Below, one piece after another: positions 7,677 through 16,285 of a DNA stretch of 36,602 bases. The translations under genes and the position numbers were made by a program. Source of the stretch: a bacterium (GTDB lineage: Bacteria; Sysuimicrobiota; Sysuimicrobiia; Sysuimicrobiales; Humicultoraceae). The stretch lies in the NCBI GenBank assembly GCA_030018905.1, contig JASEHJ010000005.1, positions 1 through 36,602 of the forward strand, given 5' to 3'. The notes beneath the pieces are model-generated. The model was given only the letters and a program-made list of their open reading frames with translations. It searched no databases and was not told the origin of the DNA. The stretch's first letter is position 1. The number at the start of each line of letters is the position of its first letter.

Positions 7677-9404
7677 TCACCACCGGTAGATGTCGTTGAT
7701 GTCCCAGTGACCGGCGGTCGGCACCGGATCGTTCACCATCGGCACGTCAATGACCGTGGGCCTTCCGGACCCCAGCGCGCGCGCGAGTGCCGGGGCCAGG
7801 TCGTCGGCCCGCTCGACCTTCACTCCGTCGACCCCATAGGCGCGCGCGAGCGCCGCGAAGTCCGGGCTGTACGGCTGCCCGGCGCACTGGAACTCGCAGC
7901 CGAAGGCGCGGCCGTAGTGCGCCTCCATCAACCCGGCTATCGTGCCGTGGGCGCTGTTGTTCATCACGACCCAGGTGACAGCGATGCCTCCCTCCACGGC
8001 GGCCGCCAGCACCGAGGGGTTGGCGCTGAACGCGCCATCGCCCACCATGGCGAGGCAGGGAACATCGGGCCTGGCGAGCTTCGCGCCCAGGACCGCTGCC
8101 GGACCATATCCCATGGTCGCCAGGCCGCTGGGCGGCAGGTGCGTTCGCGGCAGGTAAATGGGGAACTGCTGCCCCACGCCGTTCTTGTTCCAGCCCACGT
8201 CGGTGACCAGGACTCCCTCCCGGGGAAGCGCGGCGCGGACGTCCGCCAGTATCCTCTGAGGGGCCAGCGGCACCGATGAGGACCGCGAGGGGCCCACCAG
8301 CCCCTCCAGCCAGGTGCGCCGCTCCGACTGGATGCGGGCAAGATCCGCGTGACCGCCCCCTCCGTTTGGCGCCAGATCGCGCAGCGCGGCCAGGATCGCG
8401 GCGAGGCCGGCGCGCGCGTCCGTCACGGCACCCACCGAGACAGGGAACGAGCGGCCGATCTCCTGGGGGTCGATGTCGAGATGGATGAGCTCCGTCGGGG
8501 GGATCGCGAAGGTGAACCGCGGATCCCACGAGCTGGAGTCGGCCTCGGCGAACCGGGTACCCACCGCCAGGATGAGGTCGGCCTCGCGCGTCACACGGTT
8601 CGTGAGTTCGGTCCCCCAGAACCCGGTCATGCCGAGGATGAGGGGGTGGTCGTCCGGCAGGGCACCCTTGCCCATCAGCGAGTAGGCGACGGGCGAGCCG
8701 AGGTGCTCGGCCACCAGCCGCAGCTCCTCAGAGGCGCCTGATGAGATCACGCCTCCGCCCGCGTAGATGACCGGGCGGCGCGCCGCCAGCAGGCGCCGGG
8801 CGATATGTGCCGCGGCGGCCGGATCGAGCCCAGGCGGCGCCATCGGAGCCGGAGGCAGCGGCGGGGGGCCTTCCTCCGGCGCCGAGAAGACGTCCATGGC
8901 CACATTCACGAGCACAGGGCCCGGCCGGCCGCTCGTGGCCAGGCCGTAGGCACGCGGCAGGATGCGATTGAGCCCGCGCGGATCCGCCACCCTCCAGGCC
9001 CGCTTGACGAAGGGGCGGAAGACCTCCCACTGATCGCCATCGGTGTGGTACTGGATCTCCTGGTGCGGGTGACGGCCGTAGAAGTAGCCGGGCACATCTC
9101 CCGCGATTACGAGGAGCGGGATCGAGTCCAGCGCGGCGTTCGCCACCCCGGTCGCGGCATTCGTGAGCCCGGGCCCCAGGTGCGTCAGCAGCACGCCGCA
9201 GCGCCCGGACGCGCGCGCGTAGCCCTCAGCCATGTGCGCCGCGATCTGCTCGTGCCGGGCCATCACGAAGCGCACGCGGCTGTCGGAGAGCGCATCCAGC
9301 ACCGCTATCACCGTGTGGCCGCACAGCCCGAACACGTACTCGGTGCCCGCGCCCTCCAGGAACCGTACGATCTGGTGCGCGACGTTGTGCTGCTTGGATC
9401 CCAT
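7677..9404 (-). CDS. Thiamine diphosphate-dependent enzyme (acetolactate synthase / 2-oxoacid decarboxylase superfamily)
   Basis: ThDP N-domain (EYVFGLCGHTVIAVLDAL, RHEQIAAHMAEGYARASGRCGV) and C-terminal GDGAFSANPSVLAAAVEGGIAVTWVVMNNSAHGTI motif (GDG-X(n)-NN). Confidence 0.92.
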   Translation of the reverse strand: MGSKQHNVAHQIVRFLEGAGTEYVFGLCGHTVIAVLDALSDSRVRFVMARHEQIAAHMAEGYARASGRCGVLLTHLGPGLTNAATGVANAALDSIPLLVIAGDVPGYFYGRHPHQEIQYHTDGDQWEVFRPFVKRAWRVADPRGLNRILPRAYGLATSGRPGPVLVNVAMDVFSAPEEGPPPLPPAPMAPPGLDPAAAAHIARRLLAARRPVIYAGGGVISSGASEELRLVAEHLGSPVAYSLMGKGALPDDHPLILGMTGFWGTELTNRVTREADLILAVGTRFAEADSSSWDPRFTFAIPPTELIHLDIDPQEIGRSFPVSVGAVTDARAGLAAILAALRDLAPNGGGGHADLARIQSERRTWLEGLVGPSRSSSVPLAPQRILADVRAALPREGVLVTDVGWNKNGVGQQFPIYLPRTHLPPSGLATMGYGPAAVLGAKLARPDVPCLAMVGDGAFSANPSVLAAAVEGGIAVTWVVMNNSAHGTIAGLMEAHYGRAFGCEFQCAGQPYSPDFAALARAYGVDGVKVERADDLAPALARALGSGRPTVIDVPMVNDPVPTAGHWDINDIYRW

Positions 9405-9422
9405 CGATACTAACCCTCCGAG

Positions 9423-10445
9423 CTAGGTGACGCGGATGACTGCCTTCACAAACCGGGACTCGGCGGCTGCCTGCAGGCCGGCAGCCGCCTCTTCGAGCGG
9501 GAACTCGGCCTCAACGAGATGGCCCGCCCGCAGCCCGCCCTCGACGAGGTTGAGCGCTCGGCGGAAGTCGTCGGGATGGTCGTAGATCAACGAACCAACC
9601 AGCTCTATCCCCTCGCGGACGAAGTGCAGCGGCGAGAACGCCACCTCATCCGCGCCCAGCCCCAAAAGCAGGACGCGACCCCTTCGTGGAACCGCCCGGA
9701 TGCACCATGCAGCGCCGGCCGCAGCCCCCGAGCACTCGAAGACCGTGGCTGGCTCGCCGGTCTCACGCATGCGCGCCGCGATTTCTCTACCGGCCTCCTG
9801 GCTCATCACGACCGCCTCGGTCGCGCCCAGGCCCCGGGCCACCTCGACCCTCCTGGGGTCAAGGTCGAGCGCGGCGACCGAGATGCGCGCGGCGCTCAGT
9901 AGCTGCGTCAGCAACAGCCCAATGGCGCCGCACCCGAGAACCACGGCGCGGTCTCCCGGAACCAGCCCTGAGGCCGCCAGAGCATGCACCGCCACCGCGA
10001 GCGGCTCGGTCAGCACCAGGTCCGGGTCTGGGATGTCATCCGGCGCCACCCAGGCGTGGCTGGCCGGTATAGACGCGTACTCCGCGAAGACGCCGTCCTC
10101 GTTGACACCCAGGACGCGCTTGTTGAGGCAGACGTTGCCGTGGCCGCGCCGGCAAATAGGACAGGTTGTGCAGGGGATGTTGGGCTCGACCACGGCCCGC
10201 CGGCCCACAAGCCCAAGAGAGACGCCGTCGCCGACCGCGGTGATTCTGCCTATCGCCTCGTGTCCCAGGATCATGGGGTAGGGCGCCTGCCGGTGGCCGG
10301 CGTAGAGGTGCACGTCGGAGCCGCAGATGCCGACCCGCTCAACCCGGACCAGCACCTCGCCCTGCCGCGGGGTTGGGACCGGTACCTCGTCCAGGCGCAG
10401 GTCTCGCGGCCCGTGCAGTCTCGCTGCTCGCATCTTGCTCATCAC
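9423..10445 (-). CDS. Zinc-dependent medium-chain alcohol/polyol dehydrogenase
   Basis: GICGSDVHLY, GHEAIGRITAVGDGV, structural-Zn Cys cluster CTTCPICRRGHGNVC, Rossmann region AVVLGCGAIGLL. Confidence 0.92.
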   Translation of the reverse strand: MMSKMRAARLHGPRDLRLDEVPVPTPRQGEVLVRVERVGICGSDVHLYAGHRQAPYPMILGHEAIGRITAVGDGVSLGLVGRRAVVEPNIPCTTCPICRRGHGNVCLNKRVLGVNEDGVFAEYASIPASHAWVAPDDIPDPDLVLTEPLAVAVHALAASGLVPGDRAVVLGCGAIGLLLTQLLSAARISVAALDLDPRRVEVARGLGATEAVVMSQEAGREIAARMRETGEPATVFECSGAAAGAAWCIRAVPRRGRVLLLGLGADEVAFSPLHFVREGIELVGSLIYDHPDDFRRALNLVEGGLRAGHLVEAEFPLEEAAAGLQAAAESRFVKAVIRVT

Positions 10446-11239
10446 GACCCTCCTGTCATGGGCTCACCCTCCGGCCCGAGCCCGACGGCGGCGAGGAGCC
10501 GCTTGGCGATATCCAGCCCGATCTGGCCTGGAGCCGAGGCCGCTATCCCTACCGCGAAGGTCAGGTCGGAGCCGAAGTACCCCCCGCCAATGCGGCTGAT
10601 CGCGCCTTCGGCGCCCATCGACATGAGGACGGCAGGGATCTCCAGAAACGTTCGGCGGGCTTCCAGCCCTGCCCTCAGCAGCAACAGAACGTCCTCCGGA
10701 GTGCGGGGCATCACCGCCACCTTTGCGACGTCTGCCCCTGCCTCCTGCATCGCCCGCATCGAATCCAGGAGCACTGCGGCCGGGGGCGTGGCGCCGAAGT
10801 CGTGCCACGAGCGGATGACCGCGGCCCCGGATCCGTGGGCGGCGGCCGCGGCTCTCTCTGCCAGGGCCGGTGCCGTGGCCATCTCGATATCCACCAGCGC
10901 GGCCAGCCCGGTTGACGCCGCGGCCTCAAGTATGGCCAGGCGTTGCGCCTCGTCCTGGGGACGGGCCCCACCCTCTTCATGCCGCCGGTTGGTGAAGATC
11001 AGCGCGCAGCGCGCGGCTGCGGAGATCCCGGCAAGCAGCTCCGTCACATCCTCAGGGGTCAGGCCGGAGACGAAGTCGGCGCGCCACTCGACGCAGTCGG
11101 GTCCAAGCCCCCCAAGGCGCGCTGCCTGCGGAACCAGCGCCGCGCGCTCCGCCGCGGTCAGCGGCACGCATGTCAGTACCGCTGGCCCGCCGAGTGTGCG
11201 GTCACCTATCCGAACCGGCCGCCTGGCCTCCAGTCGCAT
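10442..11239 (-). CDS. aroD: Type I 3-dehydroquinate dehydratase
   Basis: Type I DHQase residues intact: CVEWRADF, TNRRHEEGG, IRSWHDF (His), VAKVAVMP (Schiff-base Lys), MSMGAEGAISRIGGGYFGSDLTFAVG..ASAPGQI. Confidence 0.85.
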   Translation of the reverse strand: MRLEARRPVRIGDRTLGGPAVLTCVPLTAAERAALVPQAARLGGLGPDCVEWRADFVSGLTPEDVTELLAGISAAARCALIFTNRRHEEGGARPQDEAQRLAILEAAASTGLAALVDIEMATAPALAERAAAAAHGSGAAVIRSWHDFGATPPAAVLLDSMRAMQEAGADVAKVAVMPRTPEDVLLLLRAGLEARRTFLEIPAVLMSMGAEGAISRIGGGYFGSDLTFAVGIAASAPGQIGLDIAKRLLAAVGLGPEGEPMTGGS

Positions 11240-11266
11240 CGCGCTCGCCCTCCCACCGGGCTGCCG

Positions 11267-11662
11267 CTACCGCGCGGGGTTCTCTCCCGGCGGTGTGTAG
11301 GCCCACAGTAGCACGAGCGGCTCGGTGCCGGTGTTGACGTGCTGGTGCTTGCGGCCCTTGGGCACGAATATCATGTCGTGCGGGCCAAACGGCTGCCGGT
11401 TGCCGTCGGCGTCGACCCCCTCCCCGCTACCCGAGAGGACCACGTTGATCTCCTCGGATCCTGGGTGCTCGTGCATCGAGCTCGACTCCCCCTGCGGGAA
11501 GACGGTGATTCCCGCGACCAGGAACTCGGAGCCGCAGAGTTCCCCGTCGACGGTCCGGAACACCTTGCGGCGGAACCCGGGGCTGTCGAGGCCGATCCAG
11601 GACTGCTTGCCCTCGGCGAACGTGCGGATCACCTTGATGCCGGCCTTCTGCGTGACGCTCAT
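11267..11662 (-). CDS. Small single-domain cupin protein
   Basis: Cupin motif 1 (MHEHPGSEEINVVLSGSGEGVDADG) and motif 2 (GPHDMIFVPKGRKHQHVN). Confidence 0.88.
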   Translation of the reverse strand: MSVTQKAGIKVIRTFAEGKQSWIGLDSPGFRRKVFRTVDGELCGSEFLVAGITVFPQGESSSMHEHPGSEEINVVLSGSGEGVDADGNRQPFGPHDMIFVPKGRKHQHVNTGTEPLVLLWAYTPPGENPAR

Positions 11663-11697
11663 TGCGTACGCCTCCTTGTCACACTCTCATGAACACA

Positions 11698-13110
11698 TCA
11701 ATCGACGGGCATCCCATAGAACTCGCCGAAGAGCTCCTGCTCGGACGGCCGATCCTCGGGAATCGGGCGGCTCACCCAGGTCGTGTTCATGTAGTGCTTG
11801 AGGTGGATGTTCTCCGAGGTGATATTGCCGCCCCAGGTCCCGCACCCGAGGCTCGAGGTCATCGGCATCCCGTTGTTGAAGGCGCCGGCGTTCGCCTTCG
11901 ACTGCGGCTGACGGACCATGATCCGGCTCACGGGCGCGACGCGCCCCAGCCGGTCGACGTGGTCGTCGTTGAACGAGTAGATGCCGCAGGAATGGCCCTT
12001 GCCTCCGACCTCGTAGATGGCCCTGACCATCTCGAGCGCCTCGTCGAAGCCGGAGTAGCGGAACATCGACAGGACCACGCCGAGCTTCTCGGAGCTGAAC
12101 GGGTTGTGCCGCCCGATGTCGGTCTGCTCGACAATGAAGAAGCGCCGATCCAAAGCGACCTCGAAGCCAGCCCGTTCGGCCAGTTTCTGGGCCGAGATCG
12201 CGATCGTGTCCGGCGTCCGGTGGCCGTCGTCGTCCCAGAGGATCGCCCGCAGCTTCGCCGCCTCCTCGGCCGTGGCGAGGTGGCCGCCCTCCGCCACGAG
12301 GCAGTCGCGCAGCGCCTCGTAGATTCCGGCCTCGACGACGAGATTGCCGTCGGCCGAGCAGCCGGAGCCGAAGTCGGACATCTTGCTGATCCGGGTATTC
12401 CGGGCCGCCTCGGCGACGTCCGCGGTCTCGTCGATGACCATCGTCGAGTTGCCGGCGCCGACGCCATAGGCCGGCGTCCCGGAGGCGTACGCGGCCTTGA
12501 CCATATCGCGCCCGCCGGTCGCCTGGACCATATCGACCCGGGTCATCAGGTACTGGGCGGCGGGGATGCTCGGACGCTCGACGCACTGAAGGAGGTCGAT
12601 CGGAGCCCCTTCGCGGGCCAGGGCGCGGCGCATGATCTCGACCGTCTCGCGGGTAGTGTTCTTGCTGCGCGGGTGCGGCGAGAAGATGACCGCGTCCCGA
12701 CACTTGATGGCGAAGATCCCGACGCCGGGCGGCGTCAGCTCGGGGTTGGTGGTGGGGACGAGCGAGGCAATGAGGCCCACCGGCTTGCCGTACTTTACGA
12801 TGCCCTTCTCCGGGAGTTCCTCGATGATGCCGAGGCTCTTCTGCCGCAGGACGTCTCGCAGGATTCCCATGACCTTGAAGCGCTTCCCGACCCGGCTCTC
12901 GGGGTCGCCGATGCCGCTCTCCTCAACCCCCATGTGGGCGAGGCGCGTGAAGGTCTTCTCGTTCGCGACCGCCCACGCCACCGCCTGGCAGAGCCGGTCC
13001 ACCTGTTCCTGGGTGGCGCCTTCGAACGCCTGGAGCGCCCCCCGCGCGCGCGCCACGAGCTCGTCGACATGAGCGGATTCTTCAGGGGTGATCGGTCGAG
13101 GCGACATCAT
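11698..13110 (-). CDS. CoA-acylating aldehyde dehydrogenase family (EutE/AdhE-type; possibly SauS-like)
   Basis: PVGLIASLVPTTNP, FGSGCSADGNLVVE catalytic-Cys region, and CGTWGGNITSENIHLKHYMNTTWVSRPIPEDRPSEQELFGEF C-terminus as in acylating ALDHs. It overlaps tctA by 4 nt. Confidence 0.82.
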   Translation of the reverse strand: MMSPRPITPEESAHVDELVARARGALQAFEGATQEQVDRLCQAVAWAVANEKTFTRLAHMGVEESGIGDPESRVGKRFKVMGILRDVLRQKSLGIIEELPEKGIVKYGKPVGLIASLVPTTNPELTPPGVGIFAIKCRDAVIFSPHPRSKNTTRETVEIMRRALAREGAPIDLLQCVERPSIPAAQYLMTRVDMVQATGGRDMVKAAYASGTPAYGVGAGNSTMVIDETADVAEAARNTRISKMSDFGSGCSADGNLVVEAGIYEALRDCLVAEGGHLATAEEAAKLRAILWDDDGHRTPDTIAISAQKLAERAGFEVALDRRFFIVEQTDIGRHNPFSSEKLGVVLSMFRYSGFDEALEMVRAIYEVGGKGHSCGIYSFNDDHVDRLGRVAPVSRIMVRQPQSKANAGAFNNGMPMTSSLGCGTWGGNITSENIHLKHYMNTTWVSRPIPEDRPSEQELFGEFYGMPVD

Positions 13111-14582
13111 GCACCCTCCTTCCTTCCCAACCGCGGCAGGCGTCGCAGCCGCCCGCGCAGTGACGCAGCGGACGGCAGGCGGGGGATGAACGCGGTTATC
13201 AGCATGATCGCGAGAATCAGGCTAATGGGGTTCGAGACTATCTCCCACAGGAAGGCGGGTATGTTCCCGTGGACCGAGATGATGGCCCTCCTGAAGTTGA
13301 TGTCCGCGAGCGGGCCAAGGATGACGCCCAGCACCATGGGGCCGACCGGATAGTCGCCCAGCTTCATGAAGTACCCCAGGATGCCGAACCCGATCATCCA
13401 GAAGACGTCGTAGATGTTGCTCTGGATGGCGTACGTGCCCACGACGGAGATCAGCGTGATCATAGGCATCAGTATCTTCTTGTTGACGTTGACGAGCTTC
13501 ACGAACGGACGGACCGCCATCAACCCGAAGATCAGCAGGAAGACGTTGGCCAGAGCGTAGGACCACGCGATGAACCAGAACAGGTCGGGCATCTCCACCA
13601 TGAGCAGGGGCCCGGGGCGCAGCCCATGGATGAACAGCGCGCCGATGAGCACCGCGGTGACCGCGTCGCCGGGGATCCCCAGCGTGAGCATGGGGATGAG
13701 GGCGCCCCCAATGGCGGCGTTGTTGGCCGTCTCCGGAGCAACGACGCCCTCGATGGCGCCCTGCCCGAACGGCCTCGTGGGTTTGCGCACGGTCCGCTTG
13801 GCATGGTCGTACGCCAGCAGGGCCGCGATCTCGCCGCCGGTTCCCGGCAGCGCACCGACAATGATGCCCAGCACCGACGTGCGCAGGCTCAGCGGCAGGA
13901 ACCGCAGCACGAACGACCACGACGGCAGGATCCGGCCCACCTCGGGGATCGTGACCTGCGGCACGGCTCCGCGGCCGATCCTGCCCAACTGGTAGAACAC
14001 CTCGGACAGGCCGAACAGGCCGATGAGGACGGCGATATAGTGCACGCCGCCGATCAGCAGGGGCAACCCGAAGGTGAACCGTCCCTCGCCCGTTACGGGG
14101 TCCATGCCGACCAACCCCACCAGCACCCCACCCGCGGCCGCGATGAGCGCCCGCGGCATCGACCTGGCCCCGAGCCGGCTGACGAGCGACAGCCCCATCG
14201 CCACCAGCAGGAAGTAGTCGCGGGGCGCGAACTTCAACGCGAACTCGGAGATGAGAGGGCCGGCTACCACCAGGGCCACGAGACCCAGGACGCCGCCGAT
14301 GAACGACTGCACGGTCGCGACCCCGATGGCCACGCCGGCCTCGCCGCGCTGTGCCAGGGGATAACCGTCGAACCCGGTGGCGATGGCCGCCGGCGCCCCC
14401 GGGATGTTGATCAGGATCGCCGAGCGCGACCCGCCGTAGACGCCCCCGGCATACACGCCCAGCATCATCGCCAGCGCCGGCTTGGTGTCCCACGCATATG
14501 TCATGGACACCAGCAGCGCCGTGGCCATGGTCACCGACAGCCCGGGGACCGCGCCCACGACGATCCCCGCCACCACACCCAC
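13107..14582 (-). CDS. tctA: Tripartite tricarboxylate transporter, large TctA-family permease (true start probably upstream, 14582-14657)
   Basis: Large hydrophobic protein with AVPGLSVTMATALLVSMTYAWDTKPALAMMLGVYAGGVYGGSRSAILINIPGAPAAIATGFDGYPLAQRGEAG, GALPGTGGEIAALLAYDHAKRT, PGDAVTAVLIGALFIHGLRPGP. The listed GTG start cuts the usual N-terminal helix. Confidence 0.93.
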   Translation of the reverse strand: MGVVAGIVVGAVPGLSVTMATALLVSMTYAWDTKPALAMMLGVYAGGVYGGSRSAILINIPGAPAAIATGFDGYPLAQRGEAGVAIGVATVQSFIGGVLGLVALVVAGPLISEFALKFAPRDYFLLVAMGLSLVSRLGARSMPRALIAAAGGVLVGLVGMDPVTGEGRFTFGLPLLIGGVHYIAVLIGLFGLSEVFYQLGRIGRGAVPQVTIPEVGRILPSWSFVLRFLPLSLRTSVLGIIVGALPGTGGEIAALLAYDHAKRTVRKPTRPFGQGAIEGVVAPETANNAAIGGALIPMLTLGIPGDAVTAVLIGALFIHGLRPGPLLMVEMPDLFWFIAWSYALANVFLLIFGLMAVRPFVKLVNVNKKILMPMITLISVVGTYAIQSNIYDVFWMIGFGILGYFMKLGDYPVGPMVLGVILGPLADINFRRAIISVHGNIPAFLWEIVSNPISLILAIMLITAFIPRLPSAASLRGRLRRLPRLGRKEGA

Positions 14583-14657
14583 GGCGGACAGCGCGATGTT
14601 CTGCGGAGTAAGGAACTCCCGGAAGACCTGCAGCGCCAGTTCGATGACCGTGACTCC

Positions 14658-15104
14658 CTAGGGCAGGATCACCAGGAACACCTGCCGGAACACCACGAAC
14701 GTGACAGCCACGGCCGCGATCGCCAGCAGGACGGACTTCCACCAGGTTGCCGCGCGCAGCCACAGGAAGGAAGCTGTCAGGTACAGGAGCGATGCACCCA
14801 CGAAGCCCAGTTTCCTGAGCACCGCCCCGTAGAGGATGGCCATCAAGGCGGCGATGAGGGCCGTAGACCTCACGGTCCCGCCGTCGGAGGCCGGCGCGGC
14901 CTCTCCTGCCGCCGCACTCTCCCGCCATATCAACAGGGCGCATGACAGCAGGACCAGGGCGATCAGGGCCGGGAAGACCCCGGGCGAGCCGGGGTCCGTC
15001 CCGAAGTTGGACATCCGGCTCGCCCGGTAGAACACGAATCCGGCCAGCGCAACAATGCCCGCTGACTGCAGGCGCGCGGACAGCCTCCGGCGATCAGCGG
15101 ACAT
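14658..15104 (-). CDS. tctB: Tripartite tricarboxylate transporter, small TctB-family membrane protein
   Basis: ~148-aa protein with four predicted hydrophobic segments including GTDPGSPGVFPALIALVLLSCALLIW, immediately upstream of tctA. Start chosen at ATG 15104. Confidence 0.85.
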   Translation of the reverse strand: MSADRRRLSARLQSAGIVALAGFVFYRASRMSNFGTDPGSPGVFPALIALVLLSCALLIWRESAAAGEAAPASDGGTVRSTALIAALMAILYGAVLRKLGFVGASLLYLTASFLWLRAATWWKSVLLAIAAVAVTFVVFRQVFLVILP

Positions 15105-15112
15105 CGCCGGGC

Positions 15113-16153
15113 CTACCGGCGGGCAGGCCTGGGGATTCCGAATTGCTCCGGCGACTTCTGGGTCGCCTTGGCGTCGTGGAGCAGCCAGGCGGTCACCGAC
15201 TGCCATTGCTTGACGAACCTGACGGCCTCCTCGCCTGACAGGTTCAGCGGCGTGGACCCCATCAGGCCAATGAACTCCGTGAAGTCCTCCGAGGCCACCG
15301 CCGGCCTGAACGCGTCAACCAGCCTCCGCACTGCGGGCGCCGGCGTCCCCTTCTTGACCCACGCGCCGTAGAACGGGCCCCACGGCAGGTAGGCGCGGTA
15401 TTCAGGCATCATCTGGCCCAGGGCCGGCGTCGCCGGGACGATGTCCACCGGGGCCAGGTCCACCACCGCGATGACCCGAAGTCGCTCGGCACGGATGTGC
15501 TCGGCCGCTGCAGCCAGACCCACCGCCATGAAGTCCACGTGCCCACCGAGCAGCGCCGTCATGCCCGGGCCCTCACCGTCGAAGGGGATGGAGTTGAACC
15601 TGACGCCGCTCACCGCGGTCATCATCGCGCCGACGACGAAGGGCAGCCCGCCGGGACCCGTCGAGCCTGCCTTGATCTGTCCCGGATGGCTCTTGGCCTC
15701 CTGGATCAACTCGGTCAGGTACCGCCACTTGGCGTCCCGTCGGACGACCACGACCGGGATGCTGCGGGCAAACAGGTTGATCGGTTCGAACTCGTCGAAG
15801 GTCCGCGGCGAGATGTCAAGCACGCCATAGAGGGCGGGGTTCTCCGCCGCGAGCAGCAGCGTGTAGCCGTCGGCCCGCTGATCGAAGACGTACTGCATGG
15901 CCACCGCGCCGGTGGCCCCGGTCATGTTGCTGAGGACGATCCGCTGGCCGAGGCCTCTTTCGGCCAGGGGCGCCACCCGGCGTGATACCCGGTCGGTCGC
16001 TCCTCCTGCGCCCCACTGGATGATCCCGGTAATGCTGCGCTCCGGGTACACCTGCGCGCCGGACGGACCGATAGCCACACCCCATGCCAGGGTGATCACC
16101 AATGCAGGAACGAGGAAGACCCTCAACAGCCTAGAAGCCGTGGTCGCGTGCAT
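15113..16153 (-). CDS. tctC: Tripartite tricarboxylate transporter substrate-binding protein (TctC/Bug family)
   Basis: Signal peptide, then YPERSITGIIQWGAGGATDRVSRRVAPLAERGLGQRIVLSNMTGATGAVAMQYVFDQRADGYTLL, the Bug-family pattern. Confidence 0.93.
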   Translation of the reverse strand: MHATTASRLLRVFLVPALVITLAWGVAIGPSGAQVYPERSITGIIQWGAGGATDRVSRRVAPLAERGLGQRIVLSNMTGATGAVAMQYVFDQRADGYTLLLAAENPALYGVLDISPRTFDEFEPINLFARSIPVVVVRRDAKWRYLTELIQEAKSHPGQIKAGSTGPGGLPFVVGAMMTAVSGVRFNSIPFDGEGPGMTALLGGHVDFMAVGLAAAAEHIRAERLRVIAVVDLAPVDIVPATPALGQMMPEYRAYLPWGPFYGAWVKKGTPAPAVRRLVDAFRPAVASEDFTEFIGLMGSTPLNLSGEEAVRFVKQWQSVTAWLLHDAKATQKSPEQFGIPRPARR

Positions 16154-16205
16154 CTCGTTACCTCCCTCTGGCGGTTAGATGGCACTCCACGTGGCGATGG
16201 GCCCC

Positions 16206-16221
16206 TGCGTACTACTGCGCA
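16206..16221. promoter_or_regulatory. Imperfect palindrome TGCGTACTACTGCGCA, candidate operator at the tct operon promoter
   Basis: 12/16 positions symmetric. It lies just downstream of the predicted -10 and upstream of tctC. Confidence 0.35.
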
Positions 16222-16233
16222 GAACTCCATTCT

Positions 16234-16262
16234 AAATTACGCCTGCCCAGCGCCCGTGTCAA
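16234..16262 (-). promoter_or_regulatory. Sigma70-like promoter for the tctC-led operon
   Basis: Minus strand: perfect -35 TTGACA (16262-16257), 17-nt spacer, -10-like TAATTT (16239-16234), in a locally AT-rich patch upstream of tctC. Confidence 0.5.
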
Positions 16263-16285
16263 CATTCCGCCGGTAGGAGTTGGTC

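Noticed and set aside
11662-13353. 563-aa plus-strand ORF opposite the aldehyde dehydrogenase and cupin
   Set aside because: Antisense shadow ORF with no recognisable motif.
13269-14945. 558-aa plus-strand ORF opposite tctA
   Set aside because: Antisense to a clear TctA permease, with low-complexity HQGD-rich translation typical of reverse-frame artefacts.
16188-16193. CACGTG hexamer upstream of tctC as parS
   Set aside because: CTCCACGTGGCG has only a short symmetric core and lacks the outer TNTT/AANA bases.
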